From assembly GCA_012728815.1 (NCBI GenBank), contig JAAYEI010000041.1, positions 1-45,025 of the forward strand: a stretch of 45,025 bases of DNA, in the 5' to 3' direction. This stretch comes from Clostridiales bacterium (lineage in GTDB: Bacteria > Bacillota > Clostridia > Christensenellales > Aristaeellaceae). The notes beneath the pieces were generated by a model. It searched no databases, was not told the origin of the DNA, and saw nothing but the letters and a program-made list of their open reading frames with translations. The position numbers and the translations under genes are program-made. This document shows, piece by piece, positions 18,234 through 26,216 of the stretch (the stretch's first letter is position 1; every line of letters begins with the position of its first letter).

Positions 18234-20189
18234 TTAGCCTTCTGCGGATGGGTCGATTTCGTCCGCGTCGGCCTGCTTATGGCGTTCCGCCCGGCGGCTG
18301 CGGGGTTCGCTGTCCGCGGCGCTGTCCGGTTGCGGCTCCGCCGGCGCCTCGCTTTGTGCTTCGCGGGTCAGGCGGAAGCCGCCCTCCTCATCCGCGGCCT
18401 GGGGCGCTGTGGGCTCAGCTGCGGCGCTGTCCTGGCTGGCGGGGCGCAGGTACTTCTCATGGGGCAGCTCCGCTGCCGGCTTGGGGTCTGCCGGGGGCGC
18501 CTCCGTTTGTTCGTCAGACAGGGTGGCCACCGGCCGCCTGGCCTCGTCCGGCGCCGCGGTATAGTCCCGGGTGCCGGCCAGTTCAAAGGTGTCATAGGCC
18601 GCGTTGCTCTTGGCACGCGCGCGCGCGCGCATCACGCCGCTGATGGCCAGCAGGAGCACGCTCAGCCCGAAGAGCACGCCCAGGGCCAGGGTCAGGATGA
18701 AAAGGATGTCCCGGGTCTGCCCGCCGCCGGGGGTGAAGTCCTCTGGCAGGGGGGAGTGGGTGACAGCCGGTGTGACAGTGGTGACCACCTCCCGCGTGGG
18801 GGCTGAGGTGGGCGCGGCAAAGCTGATGGTGAGGGGGTTGGAGAGGAACTCCACCGGGTTGTCCTGCACGTCGGTGGCCACGGCGGTGAACTGGTACTTG
18901 CCGGCCTGGGACAGGCTGAAGTCCCGCGTGATCACGGTGCTTTGCCCCGGGGCCAGCTCGTTGATGGTGTAGATGTCCGTCTCCGCGTGGCGGATGCGGA
19001 TGTTCTTGGCGGCGGTGTTGCTGTCGTTGGTGACAGTGAGGTGGAAGGTCATGTCGCCCGGCATGGAGGTGATGACCTCGCTGCTGGCTGTCAGGGTCAG
19101 GTTCAGCCGCAGCATCTGCCCCTCAGCGTAGGCGGACACCTTCAGCGGGGGCACCTTCTCATCCTGGGTGGTGCCGGTGTTGTCCTCCAGCTTCAGGGTG
19201 AACTCATAGGTGGTGGTCTCGTTGACGGTGACTTCCTTTTGAAGCTCCCGGGTTTGCCCGGCGTCAATCTGCACATTGGTAAACACCTCGCCCAGCTTGG
19301 GGTCGGTGACGGTGACGTTGGAATAGCTGATGTTGCCGGCGTTCTTCAGGGTCAGGGTCAGCAGGACGGTCTGGCCGATGTCCACCTGGGTCTGGTCGGC
19401 GGTCAGCTCAAACTGCAGCGCCGGCCGGGCCAGGGGCACCTCCACCGTGTCAATGGTGAGGGTATGGGTCTGCCGCTCGCCCTCCTTGCGGTACTTGACC
19501 ACCGCTGAGCTGCTCAGGTTGCCGGTCACATTGCCCTTGTTGAAGGTAACCTTGGCGCTTTCGCCCGGCGCCAGGGAGGCCACGCTCTGGGTGCGGGTGG
19601 CAATCAGCCGGTTCTCCTGGATGGTGATGTTGGTCAGCTTCACGTTGCCCTGGTTGACCAGCTCGTACAGCACGCTGACTTCCTTGCCCCGGCGCACCAC
19701 CTCGGGGGTGATGGTGCGGCTGACCTTCAAATCCACCTTCTCGCCGGTGAACTCAATGGTGGCGGTGGCGGGCAGGTTTTGTTCCACCACGGCGCCGGTG
19801 GCGTCCTGGGCGGTCAGGCGCAGGGTATAGACCAGCTTGCCCTCATCCAGCTGCGCCTGCTTGACGGCATACTGCCCCTGCCACAGGTAGTTCTCACCCG
19901 AGGGCAGCTTGCCCAGGCTGCCGCCGTCGGCAAAGGCGGTGACCAGTTTGCCGTCCGGGTCATACAGGGACAGGGGGGTGGTGATGTCCTCGCTGCCGGC
20001 GTTGGACACCCGGGCGGACACGGTCACGGTGCCGGGCGCTGTCAGGCTGGCAGGCTCCACACTGAGGGTGAAGCTGAGCCCCCCGGGCAAGGCTTGCGCA
20101 AAAGCCGGCTGTCCGGTCAGCACAAGGCCCAGCACCAGCAGGCATATAAGCATCACGCGGATTCGCGGTTTGATCAGGGCAGGATTCAT
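18234..20189 (-). CDS. Membrane-anchored surface protein with CARDB/DUF11-like beta-sandwich repeats
   Basis: 651 residues. Signal peptide (core 'VMLICLLVLGLVLTG', cleavage near 'AFAQA'), then about 450 residues of Ig-like repeats with recurring phrases such as 'VSNAGSEDITTPL', 'LVNQGNVKLTNITI', 'LKNAGNISYSNVTV' and 'VTNDSNTAAKNIRI', typical of CARDB/DUF11 adhesion modules. A transmembrane helix near 493-520 ('ILFILTLALGVLFGLSVLLL') is followed by a basic stop-transfer 'RARARAK' and a ~125-residue Glu/Pro/Ala-rich cytoplasmic tail. Topology therefore is outside repeats, inside tail. ATG 20189 has AAGGAGG 8 bases upstream. Function not known; a role in envelope assembly or adhesion is inference. 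Divergent from the PBP gene. Confidence 0.72.
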   Translation of the reverse strand: MNPALIKPRIRVMLICLLVLGLVLTGQPAFAQALPGGLSFTLSVEPASLTAPGTVTVSARVSNAGSEDITTPLSLYDPDGKLVTAFADGGSLGKLPSGENYLWQGQYAVKQAQLDEGKLVYTLRLTAQDATGAVVEQNLPATATIEFTGEKVDLKVSRTITPEVVRRGKEVSVLYELVNQGNVKLTNITIQENRLIATRTQSVASLAPGESAKVTFNKGNVTGNLSSSAVVKYRKEGERQTHTLTIDTVEVPLARPALQFELTADQTQVDIGQTVLLTLTLKNAGNISYSNVTVTDPKLGEVFTNVQIDAGQTRELQKEVTVNETTTYEFTLKLEDNTGTTQDEKVPPLKVSAYAEGQMLRLNLTLTASSEVITSMPGDMTFHLTVTNDSNTAAKNIRIRHAETDIYTINELAPGQSTVITRDFSLSQAGKYQFTAVATDVQDNPVEFLSNPLTISFAAPTSAPTREVVTTVTPAVTHSPLPEDFTPGGGQTRDILFILTLALGVLFGLSVLLLAISGVMRARARAKSNAAYDTFELAGTRDYTAAPDEARRPVATLSDEQTEAPPADPKPAAELPHEKYLRPASQDSAAAEPTAPQAADEEGGFRLTREAQSEAPAEPQPDSAADSEPRSRRAERHKQADADEIDPSAEG

Positions 20190-20247
20190 GCCCGTCCCTC
20201 CTTCCGTCGCGCACGGCGCGCTTTGGCTGGAAACTCTTACTCCCCGC

Positions 20248-20276
20248 ATTCTACTTCACGCCCCCGGAAGTGTCAA
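20248..20276 (-). promoter_or_regulatory. Promoter of CARDB-like surface protein
   Basis: Minus strand TTGACA (20276-20271), 17-base spacer, TAGAAT (20253-20248). Leader about 50 bases. Confidence 0.8.
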
Positions 20277-20362
20277 GCAATACAAGGCTATCCGGCCCCT
20301 CAGCCGCCTTGTTTCGCCTGCGCGGCCGCCAAGGCCGCGCACTACCATCCCCTGTGCCGCTG

Positions 20363-20371
20363 TGCTATAAT
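20363..20371 (+). promoter_or_regulatory. Extended -10 promoter of PBP gene
   Basis: TGCTATAAT with TATAAT at 20366-20371; no convincing -35 at 15-18 bases. Transcription would start near 20378, ten bases before the ribosome site. Confidence 0.6.
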
Positions 20372-20387
20372 CGCGCTGACCAAGCCC

Positions 20388-20405
20388 GAGGAGGAAGGCC
20401 CTATC
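20388..20405 (+). promoter_or_regulatory. Ribosome-binding site pointing to an AUC start codon
   Basis: GAGGAGGAAGG (20388-20398) is a near-perfect anti-16S match. The codon at ideal spacing (8 bases after GGAGG) is ATC at 20403. No ATG, GTG or TTG occurs in frame between the promoter and the transmembrane segment. Confidence 0.7.
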
Positions 20406-23150
20406 AGCAGACTGTTCAACCACCTGGCGCCACCACCGCCGCCGCCGCCGGAACCTGACAAGCCCCGGCGCTTCTCCCTGTTCAAGCGCCGCACGCGCAA
20501 GCCCAGCTTTGTGCTGGCGGTCCTCATCAACTGCGCCCACCTGTTTTTGCTGATGCTGCTGCTGCTGTCCCTGGCCGGTGCCGGCGCCATCGCCGGCATC
20601 GCCAAGACCTATGTCGACACCGCCCCGGTGCTGGACCTGGCTAAGATTGACGAGCAGGACCAGACCTCCTTTTTCTATGACCGGGACCGCAACCTCATCA
20701 CCGACTACAAGGGAACGGAAAACCGCATCATGGTGTCGCTGGACACCATGCCCCACAACCTGCGCAACGCCTTTGTGGCGGCGGAGGACGTGCGCTTTTT
20801 TGCCCACAGGGGGGTGGATGTCAAGCGCATCATCGGCGCCTTTGTCTCCAACCTGGTCTCCGGCACCCAGCAGGGCGGCTCCACCATCACCCAGCAGCTG
20901 ATTAAAAACACCCTGCTCTCCAACGAGCAAAGCTACAAGCGCAAGATTCAGGAGGCCTACCTGGCCATGCAGCTGGAGGCCAGCTACAGCAAGGAAGAAA
21001 TCCTGGAATCCTACCTCAACACCATCTACCTTGGGGAGAACTACTACGGTGTCAAGGTGGCCGCCATGGGCTACTTCGGCAAGGAGCTGGGCGAGCTCAC
21101 CCTGCGCGAGTGCGCCATGCTGGCCGGGATGACCACCAACCCCTACTACTACAACGCGCGGCGCAATTTCTATACCCGCTCCTCTGACACCGTGGATTTC
21201 ACCGCGCGCAGCAACAACCGCACCGACTATGTGCTGCGGGTGATGTATGAAAACCAGATGATCACCCAGAAGGACTTCACTGACGCGCAGAACCAGGCCA
21301 CGGCCAGCGTGCTGCGGGAGGACCCGGAAGCCCGCGCGCTCTACCCCTATGTGCACTACCTGGAGTACGCCGTGCGCGACACCGTTCAGGTGCTGCTGCG
21401 GCAAAACAAGCTTGAAAACACCGCGGCCAACCGCGCCCGCATGGAGCAGGCGCTGCGCACCGGGGGCTACAAGGTGTACCTGGCGCTGGACACCTCCATG
21501 CAGACCACGCTGGAGGATGTAATCTACAACTACAAGGATTACCCCGGCCTGCGCGACCCCGGCACGGACATCCACCGCTCGCGCAACCCTGACGGCACCT
21601 TTACCGACATCATCCAGCCCCAGGCGGGCGCCGCCATCGTGGATTACCGCACCGGGGAGCTCAAGGCCATCGTGGGCAGCCGCACGCCGCCCACCACCCG
21701 CAAAACCCTCAACCGCGCGGTGGACATGAACATGCCGGTGGGCTCCTCCATCAAGCCGCTGTCCGTCTATGCCCCGGCAATTGACATGGGCGCGGGGGCT
21801 GGCTCCATCGCCTACAACATGCCCCTGCCCATCCCGGGCTGGCGCGGCAGCGACGGGCAGGACAGCTGGCCGCAGAACTATGGCGGCAGCAGCTACCGGG
21901 GGCCGGAGTCCTTCCGCACCGCCCTGGTGCAGTCCGACAACACCGCGGCCGCCCAGGTGCTCATGAGCTACGTGGGGGTGGAGCGCTCAGTGGATTACCT
22001 GCGCCGCCTGGGCGTGGCGGACAACCACATCAACGCGACACCCTTTGGGGTATCCCTGGGTTCGTCCGGGATCACGCCGCTGGAGATGGCGGTGGCCTTT
22101 GGCGTGTTGGCCAATGGCGGGGTCTACCAGGAACCCATCAGCATCCTGGGCATCCTGGACCGCAACAACCAGGTCATCTACGATGCCCACCAAAGCCAGC
22201 AGCGCCGCGAGGTGTTCAAGCCCTCCACTGCCTGGCTGACGGTGGACATCCTCAAGGAAGTGGTCAGCCGGGGCACCGGCCGCGCCGCCCGCATCAACGG
22301 GCAGACGGTGGCAGGCAAGACCGGCACCAACTCCGAGCAAAAGGGCGTTTTCTTCGCCGGCATGACCGGCTGGTATTCCGCCGCGGTGTGGATTGGCCAT
22401 GACAACTACAAGGCCTTGTCCAGCCGCACCACCGGGGGCAACTCGGCGGCCAGGCTCTGGCAGGTGTTCATGGAGCGCATCCACAAGGAAAAGGGCCTGG
22501 AAAACCGTGACATCCTGCAGGGCGGGGCGGACAAATACGGCCTGACGCGCGTCACCACCTGCGCGGTGTCGGGGCAGCTGGCCACCGAGGCCTGCCGCCG
22601 GGATGCCATGGGCTATGGCACCAACAACGATTATTTCGCCCAGGAATCCCTTCCCCGGGTCAACTGCCAGATGCACCATGAGATGACCATTTGCACCCAG
22701 AGCAACCAGATTGCCGGGCCCTACTGCCCGGTAGAAACCCGCGCCAGCCGCGGCGTGCTGGTGCTGCCCCTCAACCACCCGCTGGAAATCTTTGCCGGTT
22801 CCCGTTATTCCAACGTGCTGTCCCAGTACCTGGGCTCCTATTCCACCATCCGCTTCACCAACAACCAGGACGCCAACGCCGCGCTGCTGTCCGCCCAGAC
22901 CTGTGCCATCCACCAGTCCCCGGTGGACATGAGCGCGGGCATCATCACCAACACCCTGCTGCCGGACGCGCAAAACCTCATCGTGCAGGCCTCCAACCAG
23001 CTGGCCACCCTGCCCCCCGGCAGCCCGCAGCATGAGGCCCTGTTGAACGCCATCAACCACCTCAACAGCGTCATCGCCAGCAACCCGGACCTGGAGACCC
23101 TGGCAGGGGCCATGGGCCAGCTCACCCAGGTCATGGCGGCCGTCCCCTGA
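20403..23150 (+). CDS. Class A penicillin-binding protein (transglycosylase/transpeptidase), apparent AUC start
   Basis: 915 residues from the ATC. Short cytoplasmic tail with seven prolines in a row (10-16) and basic residues, one membrane helix (~36-66), then the GT51 transglycosylase with catalytic Glu129 in 'AAEDVRFF', 'GGSTITQQLIKN' and 'KIQEAYLAMQLE'. The transpeptidase carries SxxK (Ser448-Lys451), SDN (511-513) and KTGT (639-642). A ~200-residue C-terminal extension contains several cysteines and no clear domain. It polymerises and cross-links peptidoglycan outside the cytoplasmic membrane. An alternative start is CTG at 20412, too far from the ribosome site. Divergent from the CARDB-like gene; followed by a terminator. 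Confidence 0.9.
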   Translation: MSRLFNHLAPPPPPPPEPDKPRRFSLFKRRTRKPSFVLAVLINCAHLFLLMLLLLSLAGAGAIAGIAKTYVDTAPVLDLAKIDEQDQTSFFYDRDRNLITDYKGTENRIMVSLDTMPHNLRNAFVAAEDVRFFAHRGVDVKRIIGAFVSNLVSGTQQGGSTITQQLIKNTLLSNEQSYKRKIQEAYLAMQLEASYSKEEILESYLNTIYLGENYYGVKVAAMGYFGKELGELTLRECAMLAGMTTNPYYYNARRNFYTRSSDTVDFTARSNNRTDYVLRVMYENQMITQKDFTDAQNQATASVLREDPEARALYPYVHYLEYAVRDTVQVLLRQNKLENTAANRARMEQALRTGGYKVYLALDTSMQTTLEDVIYNYKDYPGLRDPGTDIHRSRNPDGTFTDIIQPQAGAAIVDYRTGELKAIVGSRTPPTTRKTLNRAVDMNMPVGSSIKPLSVYAPAIDMGAGAGSIAYNMPLPIPGWRGSDGQDSWPQNYGGSSYRGPESFRTALVQSDNTAAAQVLMSYVGVERSVDYLRRLGVADNHINATPFGVSLGSSGITPLEMAVAFGVLANGGVYQEPISILGILDRNNQVIYDAHQSQQRREVFKPSTAWLTVDILKEVVSRGTGRAARINGQTVAGKTGTNSEQKGVFFAGMTGWYSAAVWIGHDNYKALSSRTTGGNSAARLWQVFMERIHKEKGLENRDILQGGADKYGLTRVTTCAVSGQLATEACRRDAMGYGTNNDYFAQESLPRVNCQMHHEMTICTQSNQIAGPYCPVETRASRGVLVLPLNHPLEIFAGSRYSNVLSQYLGSYSTIRFTNNQDANAALLSAQTCAIHQSPVDMSAGIITNTLLPDAQNLIVQASNQLATLPPGSPQHEALLNAINHLNSVIASNPDLETLAGAMGQLTQVMAAVP

Positions 23151-23168
23151 TCCTTCCTTTTGCCGCTT

Positions 23169-23197
23169 CCTGCCGCCCCCGGCGGCAGGTTTGCTTT
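23169..23197 (+). terminator. Intrinsic terminator after PBP gene
   Basis: Perfect 9-bp stem CCTGCCGCC / GGCGGCAGG with CCC loop (23169-23189), then TTTGCTTT. Confidence 0.82.
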
Positions 23198-23271
23198 TGC
23201 ACCCGGCCTGTGGCAAGATAGGCGCGCTGGCGTTTCAAGCAACCAACTACCACCAGCAAAGCAGGTCAACG

Positions 23272-24684
23272 ATGAGCAGATTCCGCCGGATGTTCCTGGG
23301 CGACAAGGTCTTCTACCGCACGGTGCTGGGCATCATGATTCCGGTGATTATTCAGCAAAGCGTCACCAACCTTGTCAACCTGCTGGACAACATCATGGTC
23401 GGCCAGCTGGGGACCGAGCAGATGTCCGGCGTGGCCATCGCCAACCAGATGGTGTTTGTGTTCAACCTGTGCATTTTTGGCGGGTTGTCAGGCCCTGGCA
23501 TCTTTGGCGCGCAGTTTTTCGGCGCAAAGGACATGGAGGGGTTGCGCAACACCTTCCGCATCAAGCTGTGGTTTACGGGGCTGATCACCCTGGGGGCCAT
23601 CCTGGTGTTCAACCTCTGGCAGACCCCGCTCATCCGGCTCTTCCTGCAGGGGGAGGGCGACCCGGCCTTGGCCATGTCCATGCAGCATTACGCCCACGAA
23701 TACCTGCTGTACATGATGCCCGGCTTCCTGCCCTTTGCCCTGACCATGTGCTATGGCAGCACCCTGCGCGAGGCGGGGGAGACCATGTTGCCCATGAAGG
23801 CGGGCGTGGTGGCGGTGCTCACCAACCTGATTGGCAACTGGCTGCTCATTTTCGGGCACTTTGGCTTCCCTGCCCTGGGCGTGCAGGGCGCCGCCATCGC
23901 CACGGTGTTCTCCCGCTTTGTGGAGCTGGCCATCCTCATGTTTGCCGCCCACCGGCAGGAGCGCTTCTCCTTCTTCCACAAGGTGTACCGCACCCTGCGC
24001 GTGCCGCTGGACCTGTTGGCCAAGGTGAGCATCAAAGGCCTGCCCTTGCTGCTCAACGAGGCGCTCTGGTCCCTGGGCATGACCACGGTGACCCAGTCCT
24101 ATTCCACCCGGGGGCTGCTGGTGCTCTCCGCCGTGAACATCTCCTCCACCGTCACCAACCTGTTCAACGTCTTTATGTTCGGCGTGGGCAACGCGGTGGC
24201 CGTGCTGGTGGGCCATTCCCTTGGCGCGGGCAAGCTGCGCAAGGCGCGGGAGGATGTATGGAAATTGTTCTTTCTGGGCTTTGCGCTGTGCGCCGCGGTG
24301 GGCGGTGCCCTGGCGGCGATGTCCGGCCTTTTCCCGCAGCTGTACAATGTGGCGCCGGAGACCCGCAGCATGGCGTCCACCTTCATTCTCATCGGCGCCC
24401 TGCTGATGCCAATCCATGCCATCAGCCATTCCAGCTTCTTCACCCTGCGCTCCGGCGGCTCCAGCCTGATCACCTTCCTGTTTGACAGCGTGTTTACCTG
24501 GGGCTTGCTCATCCCCACCACCCTGGTGCTGGCGCACTGGACCGACATGCCCATCGTGCCGCTCTACCTGGTGACGCAGGCCACCAACATTGTCAAGACG
24601 GTGGCCGGGGTGCTGCTGGTGCGCGGCGGCGCCTGGCAGCGCAACATTGTGTCAGTCACGCCAGTGGACAGCGCACTTGAATGA
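23272..24684 (+). CDS. MATE-family multidrug/metabolite efflux transporter
   Basis: 470 residues, twelve hydrophobic segments in two related halves. The family opening 'IPVIIQQSVTNLVNLLDNIM' and 'GQLGTEQMSGVAIANQ' is present, with the matching second-half block 'GVGNAVAVLVGHSLGAGKLRKA'. MATE proteins export organic cations or other compounds against sodium or proton gradients; the substrate cannot be told. I take ATG 23272 ('MSRFRRMFLGD'), where the family normally begins; the ribosome site (AGCAGGT) is weak and the frame upstream is unlike the family. No clear promoter was found between the PBP terminator and this start. The next gene's promoter overlaps its 3' end. Confidence 0.88.
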   Translation: MSRFRRMFLGDKVFYRTVLGIMIPVIIQQSVTNLVNLLDNIMVGQLGTEQMSGVAIANQMVFVFNLCIFGGLSGPGIFGAQFFGAKDMEGLRNTFRIKLWFTGLITLGAILVFNLWQTPLIRLFLQGEGDPALAMSMQHYAHEYLLYMMPGFLPFALTMCYGSTLREAGETMLPMKAGVVAVLTNLIGNWLLIFGHFGFPALGVQGAAIATVFSRFVELAILMFAAHRQERFSFFHKVYRTLRVPLDLLAKVSIKGLPLLLNEALWSLGMTTVTQSYSTRGLLVLSAVNISSTVTNLFNVFMFGVGNAVAVLVGHSLGAGKLRKAREDVWKLFFLGFALCAAVGGALAAMSGLFPQLYNVAPETRSMASTFILIGALLMPIHAISHSSFFTLRSGGSSLITFLFDSVFTWGLLIPTTLVLAHWTDMPIVPLYLVTQATNIVKTVAGVLLVRGGAWQRNIVSVTPVDSALE

Positions 24685-24705
24685 TGCAGTGGCAAATGGT
24701 ATGCT
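24677..24705 (+). promoter_or_regulatory. Promoter of iron-dependent alcohol dehydrogenase
   Basis: TTGAAT (24677-24682), 17-base spacer, TATGCT (24700-24705), overlapping the end of the MATE gene. Confidence 0.6.
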
Positions 24706-24741
24706 AAACGCAAGTATATGGATATGCCAAGGAGGGTTTCT

Positions 24742-25920
24742 ATGCTGAATTTTGACCTGTATACACCCGCGCGCATCGTTTTTGGGCGGGACACCCAGCA
24801 CCGCATCGGCGAGCTGATCAAGCCGCACGCCACCAAGGTGCTGCTGCATTATGGCGGGGGCAGCATCAAGCGCTCCGGCCTGTATGACCAGGTGGTCAAG
24901 TCCCTGAACGACGCCGGCCTGCCCTTTGTGGAACTGGGCGGCGTGGTGCCCAACCCCCGCCTGTCCCTGGTGCACGAAGGCATTGAACTGTGCAAGAAGG
25001 AAAAGGTGGACCTGATTCTGGCCGTGGGCGGCGGCAGCGCCATTGACTCGGCCAAAGCCATCGCCATGGGCGTTTATTATGAGGGCGATGTCTGGGACAT
25101 CTATGACCAGCGCCTCGACATCAAGAAGGCGCTGCCTGTGGCCATCATCCTGACCATCCCGGCAGCCGGCAGCGAGTCCAGCGGCGACACCGTGATCTCC
25201 AACGAGGAGACCGGCCGCAAGTATGGCTATGGCCACCCCTTGCTGCGCCCGCTGGTGAGCGTCATGAACCCGGAGCTCTTCTTCACCCTGCCCAAGGACC
25301 AGGTGGCCAACGGCGTTGCCGATATGATGAGCCACATCTTTGAGCGCTATTTCACCAACACCACCCATGTGGACCTGACGGATGCCCTGTGCGAGGCTAC
25401 CTTGCGTACCATCATCGTCAACGCGCCCAGGCTGCTGGACAACCGCAAGGATTATAACGCCTGGGCGGAGATTGGCTTTGCGGGCACCGTGGCGCACAAC
25501 GGCCTGCTGGGCATGGGCCGTGAGCAGGACTGGGCCTGCCACAACATGGAGCACGAGCTGTCCGCGGCCTATGATGTCGCCCACGGCGCCGGCCTGGCGG
25601 TGCTGACACCTGCCTGGATGAAGTATGTCTGGAAGGGAAACCCGGACATGTTCCTGCAGTTCGCTGTCAATGTGATGGGCGTGTCCAAGGGCTTCCGCGA
25701 CAAGGAGGACGCCATCCTGGAGGGCATCGCGCGCCTGCAGAACTTCTACCGCACCATGCAGCTGCCACAGACCCTGACTGAGATGGGCATTGACGGCAGC
25801 CGCCAGGAGGAGATGGCGCAGAAGTGCACCGGCCAGTATTATGATCGCGAGAACAAGATTGGCGGGCTGAAAAAACTGGGCTGGCAGGACGTGTACAACA
25901 TTTACCAGATTGCCAAGTAG
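24742..25920 (+). CDS. Iron-dependent alcohol dehydrogenase (butanol dehydrogenase-like)
   Basis: 392 residues, group III (iron-activated) alcohol dehydrogenase. Starts 'MLNFDLYTPARIVFG' as in BdhA/YugJ/YqhD proteins. NAD(P)-binding 'VGGGSAIDSAKAIA' and 'AGSESSGDTVI'; iron ligands Asp and His in 'NGVADMMSHIFE' and the two His of 'HNMEHELSAAYDVAHGAGLA'. Reduces aldehydes such as butyraldehyde, or oxidises alcohols, in the cytoplasm; cofactor preference not deduced. ATG 24742 follows AAGGAGG at good spacing, whereas the ATG eight codons earlier has none. Single-gene unit with its own promoter and terminator, fitting a fermentative anaerobe. Confidence 0.9.
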   Translation: MLNFDLYTPARIVFGRDTQHRIGELIKPHATKVLLHYGGGSIKRSGLYDQVVKSLNDAGLPFVELGGVVPNPRLSLVHEGIELCKKEKVDLILAVGGGSAIDSAKAIAMGVYYEGDVWDIYDQRLDIKKALPVAIILTIPAAGSESSGDTVISNEETGRKYGYGHPLLRPLVSVMNPELFFTLPKDQVANGVADMMSHIFERYFTNTTHVDLTDALCEATLRTIIVNAPRLLDNRKDYNAWAEIGFAGTVAHNGLLGMGREQDWACHNMEHELSAAYDVAHGAGLAVLTPAWMKYVWKGNPDMFLQFAVNVMGVSKGFRDKEDAILEGIARLQNFYRTMQLPQTLTEMGIDGSRQEEMAQKCTGQYYDRENKIGGLKKLGWQDVYNIYQIAK

Positions 25921-25938
25921 ACAGGCAGGCGATTTTTC

Positions 25939-25968
25939 AACCGGGCAGCGTAGGCTGCCCGGTTTTTT
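25939..25968 (+). terminator. Intrinsic terminator after alcohol dehydrogenase
   Basis: AACCGGGCAGC / GCTGCCCGGTT with loop GTAG, then a T6 run; perfect stem. Confidence 0.9.
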
Positions 25969-26037
25969 GTGCAAAGCCCGAAATTGTCCTACATTATAAA
26001 GGCGAATACGGTATCTTCAGGTCGTAATATGTTCGTA

Positions 26038-26066
26038 TTGACAAGGCCATGACCACACCATATAAT
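26038..26066 (+). promoter_or_regulatory. Consensus promoter of ABC sugar operon
   Basis: TTGACA (26038-26043), 17-base spacer, TATAAT (26061-26066): full consensus, the best promoter in the window. Transcription should start near 26073. Confidence 0.88.
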
Positions 26067-26072
26067 CAAATC

Positions 26073-26216
26073 AAAGTTTTATTGCGGGGTTTGCTTGTTA
26101 TTGATAGGATGAAAGCCCGGCATGTCACTGAAAACCCGTCAAGTGGGTAGGTTTATCGCACAAGCGGGCAGGCGCCCGACACAAACAGCCCACAGGCTGC
26201 CCCAGGGGAGGAAGTC
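26073..26216 (+). other. Structured 5' leader, no recognised riboswitch
   Basis: About 144 bases between the promoter and the TTG start. Three hairpins in a row: ACCC/GGGT at 26134-26148 (with a competing AAACC/GGTTT pairing, 26132-26154), CGGGC/GCCCG with AGGC loop at 26165-26178, and CAGCC/GGCTG with CACA loop at 26186-26199, just before the GGGGAGG ribosome site. I recognise no known riboswitch core. Confidence 0.45.

Noticed and set aside
18618-18633. Alternating CG run (possible Z-DNA or repeat element)
   Set aside because: It is the coding sequence for the basic RARARA stop-transfer stretch of the surface protein; arginine/alanine codons explain it.
20256-21575. Antisense frame opposite the PBP gene
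   Set aside because: Composition-driven shadow with no recognisable domain; would also cover the divergent promoter region.
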